Source of the DNA: DATBLE01 sp963775695 | GTDB lineage: Bacteria; Actinomycetota; Thermoleophilia; Gaiellales; Gaiellaceae | Length of the DNA stretch: 64,000 nucleotides | Reading direction: 5' to 3' | Assembly (NCBI GenBank): GCA_963775695.1 | Contig: CAVZJU010000001.1 | Coordinates: 496,001 to 560,000 of the forward strand | Part shown: positions 32,416 through 41,531 of the stretch, one piece after another | Position numbering within the stretch: the stretch's first letter is position 1 | Layout: each line of letters opens with the position of its first letter | Notes under the pieces: model-generated | Seen by the model: only the letters and a program-made list of their open reading frames with translations | Database searches by the model: none | Told to the model about the DNA's origin: nothing | Program-made: the position numbers and the translations under genes

Positions 32416-33300
32416 ATGAATCTCGGAATGGTCGGCCTCGGCCGGATGGGTGCGAACATGGTCGAGCGCCTGCGCGAGAACGGCCACACGGTGGAGACCT
32501 ATGCGCGGACGAACCCGGCGCGGACAGCCGAGTCGCTGGTCGAGCTGGCCACGAAGCTGCCGCAGCCGCGTGTCGTCTGGCTGATGATCCCGTCGGGCGA
32601 CCCCACCGAGAACGCCTTCCAGACGATGCTCGGCCTGCTCGAGGACGGCGACATCATCGTCGACGGCGGCAACTCGAACTTCCGCGACTCCCAGCGCCGC
32701 GCAGCCGAGGCGGCGAAGAAACACGTCTTCTTCCTGGACGCCGGCGTCTCCGGCGGGGTCTGGGGGCTGAAGGAGGGCTACTGCGTGATGGTCGGCGGCG
32801 ACGGCGACGCGTTCGCCCAGGTCGAGCCGTTCCTGAAGGACCTGACCGAGGAGGGCGGCTACGCACATGTCGGGCCGTCCGGGGCCGGCCACTTCGTGAA
32901 GATGGTCCACAACGGGATCGAGTACGGGATGATGCAGTCGCTCGCGGAGGGCTTCGAGATCATGAAGGCCTCGGAGTTCCCGCTCGACCTCGATCGCGTC
33001 GCCGCGCTCTGGCAGCACGGCTCCGTCGTTCGCAGCTGGCTGCTCGACCTGCTCGTGCTCGCGCTGAAGGAGGACCCCGCCCTGGAGCAGATCCGCGGCT
33101 ATGTCGACGACTCGGGCGAAGGCCGCTGGACGGTCTTCAACGCGATCGACGAGAGCGTCCCGGCGCCCGCGATCACCTTGGCGCTGTTCGCCCGGTTCGC
33201 CTCTCGCCAGGACGAGTCGTTCGCGGCGAAGGTCAACGCCGCCCTGCGCCAGCAGTTCGGCGGCCACGCCGTGAAGGCCGCCGACGCGAAGCAGGCGTGA
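32416..33300 (+). CDS. gnd: 6-phosphogluconate dehydrogenase, decarboxylating, short form
   Basis: 294 aa, the short NAD-type 6PGDH seen in several bacteria. GMVGLGRMGANMVERL is the Rossmann dinucleotide site, DGGNSNFRDSQRRA and DAGVSGGVWGLKEGYCVMVG are substrate-binding segments, and GAGHFVKMVHNGIEYGMMQ carries the catalytic Lys. ATG 32416 follows GAAGGGAG. Overlaps zwf by GTGA. Confidence 0.93.
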   Translation: MNLGMVGLGRMGANMVERLRENGHTVETYARTNPARTAESLVELATKLPQPRVVWLMIPSGDPTENAFQTMLGLLEDGDIIVDGGNSNFRDSQRRAAEAAKKHVFFLDAGVSGGVWGLKEGYCVMVGGDGDAFAQVEPFLKDLTEEGGYAHVGPSGAGHFVKMVHNGIEYGMMQSLAEGFEIMKASEFPLDLDRVAALWQHGSVVRSWLLDLLVLALKEDPALEQIRGYVDDSGEGRWTVFNAIDESVPAPAITLALFARFASRQDESFAAKVNAALRQQFGGHAVKAADAKQA

Positions 33301-34796
33301 GGAATCCGCTCGCCGAGGGCCTTGATCTGCCGGTCACGCCGGACCCCTGCGTGGTCGTCATCTTCGGCGCCTCCGGTGACCTGACCCGGCGGAAGCTTTT
33401 CCCGGCGATCTACTCCCTGGCCGTTCGCAATCTGGTGCCCGACGAGCTCGCGGTCGTCGGAGTCTCCCGCTCGGAGGAGACCGACGCGGAGTTCCGGGCG
33501 CGGATGAAGGATGCCGTCCGTGAGTTCGGGCGGGACCCGATCGACGAAAAGGTCTGGAAGCGGCTCGCCGCGGGGATGCACTACATGTCGACTGACTTCG
33601 CCTCCGACGAGGGCGAGGACGAGCTGGTCGGCCTGCTGACCAGACTCGACGAGGAGCGCGGCACGCAAGGCAACCGGATCTTCTACTTCGCGGTCCCGCC
33701 GGGGGCGATCTCGACTCTGGTCGAGGAGATCGGCAGCCGCCGCGGCGAGCGGCAGGGCTGGACGCGCGTGATCGTCGAGAAGCCCTTCGGCACCGACCGC
33801 GCGAGCGCCCGCGGTTTGAACGACGAGATCCATCGCTACTTCGACGAGCGCCAGATCTTCCGGATCGATCACTACCTCGGCAAGGAGACGGTGCAGAACA
33901 TGCTCGCCCTCCGGTTCGCGAACGGGATCTTCGAGCCGATCTGGAACCGCCAGTTCGTCGACCACGTCGAGATCACGGTTGCCGAGTCGATCGGGATCGA
34001 GGGCCGCGCGGCGTTCTACGAATCGGCCGGCGCGATTCGCGACGTGTTCCAGAACCACCTGCTCCAGCTCGTTGCCCTCACCGCGATGGAGCCGCCGATC
34101 GACTTCACCTCGGAGTCGGTTCGGAACGAGAAGGTGAAGGTGCTGCATGCGATCAGGCCGCCCGGGCCGAAACGGGTCGTGCGGGGGCAGTACGGCCGTG
34201 GGTACGTCGAGGGCAAGAAGGTCCCGGGGTACCGCGAGGAGCCCGGCGTCGCACGCGGATCGACCACCGAGACGTTCGTCGCCGCGAAGCTCTACGTGGA
34301 CAACTGGCGCTGGGCCGGCACGCCGTTCTACGTGCGGGTCGGGAAGCGGATGCCGAAGCGCGAGACGACGATCGCGATCCAGTTCAAGCGCGCGCCCCAC
34401 CCGCCCTTCGCGAAGGCCGCGTCGGACGGGGTGAGCCCCAACGTCCTGCTCGTCCACATCCAGCCGGACGAGGGCGTGTCGCTGGGCATCGGCGCGAAGG
34501 TGCCGGGCCAGGGGTTGACCCTCCGGACGGTTCACATGGACTTCCTCTACGGCGGCGCGTTCCGCACCGAGCTTCCGGAGGCCTACGAGCGGCTGATCCT
34601 CGACTGCCTCCTCGGTGACGCCACGCTCTTCACGCGGGCGGACGAGGTCGACGAGCAGTGGGCGCTGGTCGACTCGATCGTCGCCAGCTGGAAGCGGGAC
34701 CGGACGTCGTTTCCCAACTACGACGCGGGAACCTGGGGGCCGCGCGAGGCCGACGAGCTCCTTCGCCGTGACGGGCGCGCATGGCGAAGACGCTGA
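33297..34796 (+). CDS. zwf: Glucose-6-phosphate 1-dehydrogenase
   Basis: 499 aa. IFGASGDLTRRKLFPAIYSL is the NADP site; RIDHYLGKETVQN holds the catalytic His-Asp region and substrate Lys. VEKPFGTDRASA and AIQFKRAPHPPF are also typical. GTG 33297 overlaps the gnd stop, and the 3' end overlaps opcA by 16 bases, giving a gnd-zwf-opcA transcriptional unit. Confidence 0.95.
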   Translation: MRNPLAEGLDLPVTPDPCVVVIFGASGDLTRRKLFPAIYSLAVRNLVPDELAVVGVSRSEETDAEFRARMKDAVREFGRDPIDEKVWKRLAAGMHYMSTDFASDEGEDELVGLLTRLDEERGTQGNRIFYFAVPPGAISTLVEEIGSRRGERQGWTRVIVEKPFGTDRASARGLNDEIHRYFDERQIFRIDHYLGKETVQNMLALRFANGIFEPIWNRQFVDHVEITVAESIGIEGRAAFYESAGAIRDVFQNHLLQLVALTAMEPPIDFTSESVRNEKVKVLHAIRPPGPKRVVRGQYGRGYVEGKKVPGYREEPGVARGSTTETFVAAKLYVDNWRWAGTPFYVRVGKRMPKRETTIAIQFKRAPHPPFAKAASDGVSPNVLLVHIQPDEGVSLGIGAKVPGQGLTLRTVHMDFLYGGAFRTELPEAYERLILDCLLGDATLFTRADEVDEQWALVDSIVASWKRDRTSFPNYDAGTWGPREADELLRRDGRAWRRR

Positions 34797-35623
34797 AGAA
34801 CACGTCCGTCGCCGAGGTCGAGGCGTGGTTCGACCGGCAGCGCGACTACGAGCAGCCGTCGCAGCGGACCAGCGTCGCCACTCACATGGCGTGGATTCCG
34901 GACGAGTGGTCGCGCGCGGCGGAGCACGTGATGCGCGCCCTGGGCGACCGCGTCCCTTCGCGGACACTGCTACTGCATCCCGAGCCCGGCTCGGACGTCG
35001 ACGGCTTCGACGCGTCGGTCGTGCTCGAACGCTTCTCCGGCGGGAGCACCGACGTCTGCGCCGAGATCGTCCGGATCCGGCTGTGCGGAAGCACGGCCGC
35101 GGCGCCGGCGAGCGTCGTCGTCCCGCTGCAGCTTCCGGACCTCCCGGTCTTCCTTCGCTGGCGGGGCCGCCCGCCGTTCGGCCGCCCGGCGTTCGAGCAG
35201 CTGATCGGCGTCACCGACCGGCTGATCGTCGACTCCCGCGAATGGGAACGGCTGCCGAGCGGGCTCGAGCAGCTGGCGGAGTGGTTCGAGCGCGTGGCCG
35301 TATCCGACCTGGCCTGGGCACGGACGCTGCCGTGGCGGGCCTCACTCGCCGGTCGGTGGCCCGCGATCAAGCAGGCGAAGACCGTTCGAGTCGTCGGCCC
35401 GCGCGCCGACGCCGTGCTGCTCCGTGCCTGGCTGCAGACGCGGCTCCGGAGGCGCTTCCGGCTGAGCCATGTCGACGCCGAGAGGGTGTCGCGCGTCGAG
35501 GTCGACGGCGAGGTGGTGCCGCCTGCACGAGGGCTCCCGTGCTCACCCGGCGATCTGCTCTCGGCCGAGTTCGAGTCGTTCGCACGCGACCCCGTGTACG
35601 AGGCTGCGGTCAGATCGGTGTGA
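34781..35623 (+). CDS. opcA: OpcA-family glucose-6-phosphate dehydrogenase assembly protein
   Basis: 280 aa. In cyanobacteria and actinobacteria OpcA promotes Zwf oligomerisation and redox activation. RTLLLHPEPGSDVDGFDASV, VVPLQLPDLPVFLRWRGRPP and LIVDSREW are consistent with the family, and the location immediately after zwf supports it. Cys residues are few, so redox control as in cyanobacteria is not assured. Confidence 0.85.
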   Translation: MAKTLKNTSVAEVEAWFDRQRDYEQPSQRTSVATHMAWIPDEWSRAAEHVMRALGDRVPSRTLLLHPEPGSDVDGFDASVVLERFSGGSTDVCAEIVRIRLCGSTAAAPASVVVPLQLPDLPVFLRWRGRPPFGRPAFEQLIGVTDRLIVDSREWERLPSGLEQLAEWFERVAVSDLAWARTLPWRASLAGRWPAIKQAKTVRVVGPRADAVLLRAWLQTRLRRRFRLSHVDAERVSRVEVDGEVVPPARGLPCSPGDLLSAEFESFARDPVYEAAVRSV

Positions 35624-35624
35624 C

Positions 35625-36164
35625 GTGATCGGCCGCCGGCGACGTACATCCGGCGTGCAGGTCGTCGCGGAGGTGCCGAGCTTCGAGTCCGTCGCCGAGC
35701 GTCATCTCGACGACGTCCACGCCTACCTCGTGTACCTGACCCGCAGCCGGGAGACGGCCGAGGAGCTGGCCGCCGAGACGTTCGAGCGGGCGCTACGCCA
35801 GTGGGGCCGCTTCGACCCCGGGCGAGGGAGCGCGAAGACGTGGCTCTGCCGGGTCGCGCGCTCGACCGCGCTCGACCACTTCCGCGCCGAGGAGCGTCGC
35901 CGCCGGCGCGAGCGCGCATACGCCGCGGACCTGCCGCACGAGGTGGAGGACGGTCTCTTCGGCGGGCTCTCGCCGGAGCTGGAGCGGGCGCTCGCGGCGC
36001 TGTCCGCCGGCGAGCGCGAGGTGATCGCCCTGCGCGTCCTGCTCGACCTGGAGATCGAGACCGCGGCGCGCGTCCTCGGCATCTCGCAGACCGCCTGCAC
36101 GACCCGGCTCAGCCGGGCGCTGAAGAAGCTCGAAGAGAGGATGAGCGCAGATGTCGCAGCCTGA
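35625..36164 (+). CDS. ECF-type RNA polymerase sigma factor
   Basis: About 179 aa. Region 2: HLDDVHAYLVYLTRSRETAE, AAETFERALRQWGRFDPGRG, then WLCRVARSTALDHFRAEERR. Region 4: ALAALSAGEREVIALRVLLD and AARVLGISQTACTTRLSRAL. GTG 35625 comes one base after the opcA stop; GTG 35655 is an alternative. It overlaps the following membrane protein gene by 14 bases, the usual sigma/anti-sigma arrangement. Confidence 0.88.
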   Translation: MIGRRRRTSGVQVVAEVPSFESVAERHLDDVHAYLVYLTRSRETAEELAAETFERALRQWGRFDPGRGSAKTWLCRVARSTALDHFRAEERRRRRERAYAADLPHEVEDGLFGGLSPELERALAALSAGEREVIALRVLLDLEIETAARVLGISQTACTTRLSRALKKLEERMSADVAA

Positions 36165-37197
36165 CCACGAGACGATCATCAACGAGATCCGCTCCGCGCG
36201 GATCGCTGCCTCCTCCGAGCTGCGGGCACGGGTGCGCGCGATCGCGGCGGCGGCTCCGGATGCCGTGCCCGCCCGCGAGCGGCGCCCACTGCCGTGGCGC
36301 CGGCTCACGCTGGTGGTGGTGCCTGCGGCCGTCGCCGTCGCGCTGGCGGTGTCGCTCGCCATCGGGCTGCGCGACTCCGGGTCGAACGGCTCGAGAAATG
36401 CCGTCCAGGGCGAGGTGGCCGCGGCGCCGAAGCGAAGCAGCGGAGCGGCCGACACCTTCGCGGCGCCCTCCGCCAAGAGCGCCGGCACAGGGGGCGCCGC
36501 CGGCTTGCCCGCCACGTCGGGGCGGGCGCAGCTCTACGAGGCCGAGCTGACGCTGAAGATCGGCGACCTGTCGGCCGCTGCCAAGCGCGCGCTGCGCCTG
36601 ACCCGCGACTTCCACGGCTACGTGCGCAGCGTCGAGTACGGCTCGGGCACCGAGCGGGGCTCCGCGTATCTCGTCGTCCGCGTCCCCGTCGGCAGCGTCC
36701 AGGAGGCGCTGGTGCGCTACTCGGCGCTCGGGCAGATCCTCGACCAGCACGTCTCGATCAGGGACGTCCAGCCGCAGGTCGATCGGCGGTTCCGGCAGCT
36801 GCAGGCGCAGCGCGACCTGATCGCGAAGCTTCAGGCGCAGCTGGAGAGCCCCTCGCTCGCTTCGGCCGAGCGCACGGAGCTCGAGAACCGGCTCGTCGCC
36901 ACGCGCCGGCAGCTCGTGCTGCTCCAGAAGCAGCAGGCGGCACTGCAGCGCCAGACGTCCTACGCGACCGTCTCGCTCGAGCTGCGGACCAAGGACAAGG
37001 CGGTCGTCGTTCCGCACGAGCCGGGCCGGATCGGCCGCGCGCTCCACCGCTCGGGCCAGATCGTCGCCGACGAGGGGAAGGTGCTCGTCTACGTGCTGGT
37101 CGTGGGCGCGCCGTTCTTCGTGCTCGGCGCGGTGGCGCTCGGCGGCTTCAGCGTGCGGCGCCGCCGTCGTGAAGAGCGGTTGCTCGCTACTTCTTGA
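36151..37197 (+). CDS. Membrane protein with DUF4349 domain, probable anti-sigma partner
   Basis: 348 aa. A short cytoplasmic N-terminus (about 48 residues) precedes a membrane segment at about residues 51-70, then an external low-complexity linker and a DUF4349 domain (about 125-290: AELTLKIGDLSAAAKRALRL and a Gln-rich coiled coil). A second membrane segment follows near 310-335, and a basic tail. The topology suits an envelope-stress sensor holding the overlapping sigma factor, which is inference; no zinc anti-sigma motif is seen. Confidence 0.7.
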   Translation: MSQPDHETIINEIRSARIAASSELRARVRAIAAAAPDAVPARERRPLPWRRLTLVVVPAAVAVALAVSLAIGLRDSGSNGSRNAVQGEVAAAPKRSSGAADTFAAPSAKSAGTGGAAGLPATSGRAQLYEAELTLKIGDLSAAAKRALRLTRDFHGYVRSVEYGSGTERGSAYLVVRVPVGSVQEALVRYSALGQILDQHVSIRDVQPQVDRRFRQLQAQRDLIAKLQAQLESPSLASAERTELENRLVATRRQLVLLQKQQAALQRQTSYATVSLELRTKDKAVVVPHEPGRIGRALHRSGQIVADEGKVLVYVLVVGAPFFVLGAVALGGFSVRRRRREERLLATS

Positions 37198-38893
37198 CGC
37201 GCCGGGTCGTGACGCTGCCGTCCTGGACGGAGAACCGCGGCTTGACGAGCGTGATCTTGACCGGGCTCGACCAGGTCATCTGCTTCACCGGGCCGGGCAC
37301 GTACGGGTCGATCCCGCGGACGCGGTAGTACCAGGATCCGGGCGTGAGGCCCTCGAGTAGGACCGAGGTCGCCGCCGTGTACAGCGGATCGGCGGCCGCC
37401 TTCCACGGGTACTTCGTTTTCGACCACTGCACCTCGTAACCGGTCGCGCCGAGCGCGGGTGCCCAGGCGACGAGCGCCGCGCGGTAGAACGACGGCACGG
37501 CGGCCTGGGCGGCCACCAGCTCGCCGTTCGGCGAGAGGCCCGACGCGTAGGGGCGCGTCTGGAACGTCGTTGCAGGCTGGCTCGCCTTGCCGAATTCGGC
37601 GACGCGGCCGGCGGCGCAGGCGTCCTGGGGAACCTCGGCGTCGTAGTACTTGACGGACGTCTGGGTCACGACCTCGCGCACCGGGACGACTGTCCAGTAG
37701 TAGCGGCCGGTGGGCCAGCCGCTGTCCCAGAGGTCGACCAGCGCACCGGAGGCGGTGAAGTCGGTGGGGAGGGCGGACGTCGCCGAGCCCGAGGTGCCTC
37801 CGGCCGGCGCGGCGCTGGCGCCTCCGCTCGAGCCGGCCGAGCTCTCGCTCGTCGTCACCGCGCGGAAGTCTGCGGAGAAGGTGCCGGCCTGCGCGCCGTC
37901 GGCGAGGTAGGAGCTCTGCGCCTTCGTGACCGTGTCGGTCGAGTTCGGGAGGGCGAGTGGCCCGCTGATGCGCGGCGCGTACGCGGGACTGCCGACGACT
38001 GCGCCGGTGAACACGACGTTCACGCACTGGCGGTCGGTGGCGACGTAGACGCGGAACAGGCGTCCCGTCGACCCGTTCGTCGCGGTGTCGCCGTTGAAGA
38101 CGAAGGAGGGCGTCAGGCTGTGCGCAACCGGCTTGGCCTGCGAGCCGAGGACGTCCGAGGCGGTCTCGAGCAGCGAGATCGGCCCGGTCGTCACCGGCGG
38201 GTTGCTCGAGACGAAGGTCTGGCTCCACGGCCCGTACGTCACGACCGGCAGCCCGGTCGGCAGCGAGCCGTACAGCGTGCGCACCGCGCGTACACGCCAC
38301 TGCACCGTGGCGCTCCAGAGCGGGTCGGAATGGAAGCTGTAGTACTCGCGCTCGTCGGCGACGTTCGTCGAGGTGCTGACCACCTTGCCGGGATCGACGA
38401 ACCAGACCTCGTACGAGGTCGCGCCCTCGACCGGCGTCCAGCGGACGAGGCCGGGCGTGTCCGGGAGGATCTGCTCGGGCTCGGCCTTCCAGCGCATGTT
38501 GAACCCGAACGGGGTACTCCATCTGGTCACCCGCGACCCGACGTGCGCGCGGACGTGCGCGTAGAGCGCGTAGGGATTGCCGGTCATCCAGGGCAGCGCG
38601 GTCGGGATCGCAACCGCCGGCACGCGCAGCGGCGTCGCCCGGCTGCTCGACGACCAGACGACCGTCCGGTCGTCGAAGGTCTTGCTGGTCGCAAGCTCGA
38701 AGTCGTAGCTCGACGCCCGCTCGTACGGCGCCCACTCGAAGGACGGCGTCCGCGGGAACGTGTCGAGGGCGGGCTCGTCTGCCCGCAGCAGGAACGCGCG
38801 GAGCCCGGTCGGACCCGACGGCACGGCGCTCTGCGCGGCGGGCACGAGCGCGACCGAGGCGAGTGCGAGGAGGATGCCGATGCGTGCGAGCAC
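37187..38893 (-). CDS. Secreted multi-domain protein with fibronectin-III-like repeats
   Basis: 568 aa from GTG 38893, where a clear signal peptide begins (ARIGILLALASVALVPAAQSA). Repeated beta-sandwich cues recur: TPSFEWAPYERASSYDFELA, VRWTPVEGATSYEVWFVDPG and LVAWAPALGATGYEVQWSKT, each near 90-100 residues, resembling fibronectin III modules. A Ser/Gly/Ala-rich linker lies near residue 360. No enzyme motif seen. Overlaps the DUF4349 gene convergently by 11 bases. Confidence 0.65.
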   Translation of the reverse strand: MLARIGILLALASVALVPAAQSAVPSGPTGLRAFLLRADEPALDTFPRTPSFEWAPYERASSYDFELATSKTFDDRTVVWSSSSRATPLRVPAVAIPTALPWMTGNPYALYAHVRAHVGSRVTRWSTPFGFNMRWKAEPEQILPDTPGLVRWTPVEGATSYEVWFVDPGKVVSTSTNVADEREYYSFHSDPLWSATVQWRVRAVRTLYGSLPTGLPVVTYGPWSQTFVSSNPPVTTGPISLLETASDVLGSQAKPVAHSLTPSFVFNGDTATNGSTGRLFRVYVATDRQCVNVVFTGAVVGSPAYAPRISGPLALPNSTDTVTKAQSSYLADGAQAGTFSADFRAVTTSESSAGSSGGASAAPAGGTSGSATSALPTDFTASGALVDLWDSGWPTGRYYWTVVPVREVVTQTSVKYYDAEVPQDACAAGRVAEFGKASQPATTFQTRPYASGLSPNGELVAAQAAVPSFYRAALVAWAPALGATGYEVQWSKTKYPWKAAADPLYTAATSVLLEGLTPGSWYYRVRGIDPYVPGPVKQMTWSSPVKITLVKPRFSVQDGSVTTRRVKK

Positions 38894-38904
38894 TGCATCC
38901 CTTT

Positions 38905-38920
38905 GTCGGCAGCTGCCGAC
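38905..38920. other. 16-bp perfect palindrome after the amidase gene
   Basis: GTCGGCAGCTGCCGAC sits between the amidase stop and the start of the secreted protein gene on the minus strand. As DNA it could be a dimeric protein-binding site near the downstream start; as RNA it would be a short stem without a loop. Function unknown. Confidence 0.3.
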
Positions 38921-40041
38921 TAGGGCTTGAGCGCGTTCTCGAGCAAGGCACCCGCGGCGAGCACGAGAGCGTCGGCGCCGGGCGGCCCGGCGATCTGCAC
39001 CGATGCGGGCAGGCCGTCCTCGGCCGGACCGCAGGGCAACGCGAGTGCCGGTGCGCCGAGCACGTTGAACGGCCACGTCAGCAGCGTCAGCCGGCCGCGG
39101 AGCTCACGCTCGTCCTGCCCGGCCGGCGGGGCGACGAGGGGCAGCGTCGGCGTGACGATCAGGTCGACCTGGTCGAAGAGCTCTGCCATCTGCCCGCGGT
39201 ACGCGTCGCGGGCGCGCAGCCCCGCTTCGTATTCGGAATCGGTGACCGCGAGGCAGACCTCGATCTTGGCCGCGACGTTCGCGCCGTAGAGGTCGGCGTT
39301 CTCGGCATAGAGCTCCCGGTGGACGTCCGCCACCTCGCGCATGAACACGGTGCGCACCGCCTCGCCGAGCTGCGGGTCGACCGTCCGGCGGTCCGCGAAC
39401 AGGGCGGCGGCCTCCTCGACCCGGGCGCGGACGAGCGGTTCGGCGTGCTCCGTCCAGGCGACCCCGACCCGGACCTCCGCGAGCGAGCCGAGCGATGCGC
39501 CCTCGAACGCGGGGACGAGCGCTTCGAGCATCGCCGCGCATCCCTCGACCGAGGGAGCCATCGGGCCGCCGTGGTCGAGGCTCGGGGCCAGCGGGAAGCA
39601 GCCGCCCAGCGGCACGAGCCCCCAGGTCGGCTTCAGGCCGACGAGCCCGCAGCACGCGGCCGGGATCCGGATCGAGCCGCCGGTGTCGGAGCCGAGCGCC
39701 GCATCTGCGAGGCCGGCGGCAAGGGCGGCGGCGGAGCCGCCGCTCGACCCGCCGGCGATCCGGCCGGGCGCGATCGGGTTCGGCACGGTGCCGAAATGGG
39801 GGTTCTCCGAGGTCGTCCCGTATGCGAACTCGTGGAGGTTCGTCTTGCCGACGTTGGCGTAGCCGCGCGCCTCGAGCCGCTCGACGGCCACCGCGGTCGA
39901 GATCGGGACGTGGTCGACGAAGATCGCCGAGCCGTACGTCGTTGTCAGCCCGGCGGTGTCGAAGAGGTCCTTGACCGCGAGCCGGATACCCTCGGCCGGC
40001 TGCTCGGGCCGGGCGAGGAAGATGCCGGTCAGCTCCTCCAC
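38920..40041 (-). CDS. Amidase (amidase signature family)
   Basis: About 374 aa from GTG 40041. The Ser-cisSer-Lys triad is visible: Lys in IRLAVKDLFDTAGL, GGSSGGSAAALAAG, and GSDTGGSIRIPAACCGLVGL with the nucleophile Ser. Similar to GatA-like hydrolases of uncharacterised amides; GatB/GatC genes are not adjacent, so a tRNA role is unlikely. The frame stays open to a TTG at 40143, but those 34 residues are encoded by the type-beta repeat and are unlike any amidase. Confidence 0.82.
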   Translation of the reverse strand: MEELTGIFLARPEQPAEGIRLAVKDLFDTAGLTTTYGSAIFVDHVPISTAVAVERLEARGYANVGKTNLHEFAYGTTSENPHFGTVPNPIAPGRIAGGSSGGSAAALAAGLADAALGSDTGGSIRIPAACCGLVGLKPTWGLVPLGGCFPLAPSLDHGGPMAPSVEGCAAMLEALVPAFEGASLGSLAEVRVGVAWTEHAEPLVRARVEEAAALFADRRTVDPQLGEAVRTVFMREVADVHRELYAENADLYGANVAAKIEVCLAVTDSEYEAGLRARDAYRGQMAELFDQVDLIVTPTLPLVAPPAGQDERELRGRLTLLTWPFNVLGAPALALPCGPAEDGLPASVQIAGPPGADALVLAAGALLENALKP

Positions 40042-40074
40042 ACGCTTGATCTTCGCCGAAGTTCCCCCGGCCTG

Positions 40075-40170
40075 GTGGCCGGTCCGGCCGTGTCGAACCT
40101 CGTGGCGTTCCGCACCCAGTCTCTGAGACTGGAACTGCGCCAAGAGTGTCCCTTTGTATCCACAGGCGGA
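40075..40170 (-). repeat. Interspersed palindromic repeat, type beta, copy 2 (amidase 5' region)
   Basis: Matches 25586-25680. The core CCAGTCTC-T-GAGACTGG is a perfect 8-bp palindrome around one base, with GTGGCGTT on one side and GGAACTGCGCCAA and ATCCACAGG on the other. It overlaps the extended 5' frame of the amidase. Confidence 0.7.
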
Positions 40171-40212
40171 GCCCGGTCGACCGCGGACCGGCGCTCGGCC
40201 GGAGAGCCGGGC

Positions 40213-40332
40213 CTAGTCGACCGCGAGGTAGATGAACGCGATTGCGAACGTGCCGGCGGCGATCAGACAGAAGAGCACGAAGAGCCCCCAGCCCCAGAGG
40301 AGGTTCTTGCGCTCGATCTCGGGATCCAGCAT
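40213..40332 (-). CDS. Small single-span membrane protein in the oxidase cluster
   Basis: 39 aa: a charged start (MLDPEIERKN) and one membrane helix (WGLFVLFCLIAAGTFAIAFI). It follows ctaB on the same strand with an eight-base gap. Small one-helix subunits are known in cytochrome oxidases, so it may be an accessory oxidase subunit. The family was not recognised. Confidence 0.55.
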   Translation of the reverse strand: MLDPEIERKNLLWGWGLFVLFCLIAAGTFAIAFIYLAVD

Positions 40333-40340
40333 CAGCGCAC

Positions 40341-41531
40341 CTAGGCGGCCACGTCGACGGCGGCGGCGACGAACACCAGCGCGAGATAGAGGAGTGACGA
40401 GTGGAAGAGCAGCGACGCCTGCCGCGGTGTCGTGTGCCGGGCGAGCCGCACCGCGAGCCAGATGAACCCCGCGCCGAGCACCAGCGCCGCGACGAGGTAG
40501 GCGAGCCCGAGCGTGCCCCAGACGAACGGCACGGCCGTGACCCCGACCATGACCACGGAGTAGAGGAGGATCTGCTTCACGGTCTCGCGCTCGCCGCGCA
40601 CGACCGGCAGCATCGGAATCCCCGCCTCCGCGTAGTTGCGCTTGATCAGGAGCGCCAGCGCCCAGAAGTGCGGCGGCGTCCAGAAGAAGACGATGAGGAA
40701 GAGCGAGATCGCCGGCAGAGTGAGGTTCCCGGTCGCGGCCGCCCACCCGACCAGCGGCGGGATCGCGCCGGCGGCGCCGCCGATGACGATGTTTTGCGGC
40801 GTCGTGCGCTTCAGCCAGCGGGTGTAGACGAGGACGTAGAAGAGGTTCCCGACGAGCGCCAGCGCCGCGGTCAGCACGTTGACCGCGCCGGCGAGCAGTA
40901 CGAACGACAGGGCCGACAACGTGAGCCCGAACTCGAGCGCGTACGACGGCGACACGCGGCCGGCGGTGACGGGCCGGGCGCGCGTCCGCTCGCCCATCAG
41001 CGCGTCGATGTCCCGGTCGATCACGTGGTTGAGCGCGCTCGCGCCGCCGCAGGCGAGCGCGAGGCCGACGACGAGCGCGGCCAGGTCGCCCAGGGGCGGC
41101 ACGCCCTGCGCGCCGACGAACATCCCGCACACCCCCGTCAGCAGCAGCAGCGACATGATCCGCGGCTTGGTCAGCGTCACATAGTCGCGCCAGGGCCCGA
41201 GCGGCGCCGCCGCGCCTCTGAACGTGAGCGCCGTGAGCACGAGCGTGGACGCAAATGCGATCGCCGCCGCCGCCAGGTGGAGCCGGTCCACCGTGATCAG
41301 CGCCGCGAGGCCGAAGAGCGCGATCGAGAGCAGTGCCGGGACGACGAGACGCCGGTGGCCGAGCCAGGCGGCGACGAGCACGGCGACGAGCGGCGGCAGC
41401 GCCAGCGCCGACAGCAACTGGTGTGCCGCGCCCAGCGACGCCGCTCCGCTGATCACGGCCAGGAGCGTCGCCGCCGCGGCGCCGAGCGCCACCAGCCTGA
41501 GCCACGGGCTAGGCGGTGCTTCGCGCATCAC
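40341..41531 (-). CDS. ctaB: Protoheme IX farnesyltransferase (heme O synthase) with N-terminal membrane extension
   Basis: UbiA-superfamily enzyme adding farnesyl to heme b. The core from about residue 113 has LTKPRIMSLLLLTGVCGM, the Asp-rich site NHVIDRDIDALMGERT, YTRWLKRTTPQNIVIGGAAG and FFWTPPHFWALAL. About 110 residues with three or four extra hydrophobic segments precede it; 396 aa total versus roughly 290-310 usual. The extension may be a remnant of a CtaA-like domain. It overlaps ctaD by 23 bases. Confidence 0.9.
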   Translation of the reverse strand: MMREAPPSPWLRLVALGAAAATLLAVISGAASLGAAHQLLSALALPPLVAVLVAAWLGHRRLVVPALLSIALFGLAALITVDRLHLAAAAIAFASTLVLTALTFRGAAAPLGPWRDYVTLTKPRIMSLLLLTGVCGMFVGAQGVPPLGDLAALVVGLALACGGASALNHVIDRDIDALMGERTRARPVTAGRVSPSYALEFGLTLSALSFVLLAGAVNVLTAALALVGNLFYVLVYTRWLKRTTPQNIVIGGAAGAIPPLVGWAAATGNLTLPAISLFLIVFFWTPPHFWALALLIKRNYAEAGIPMLPVVRGERETVKQILLYSVVMVGVTAVPFVWGTLGLAYLVAALVLGAGFIWLAVRLARHTTPRQASLLFHSSLLYLALVFVAAAVDVAA

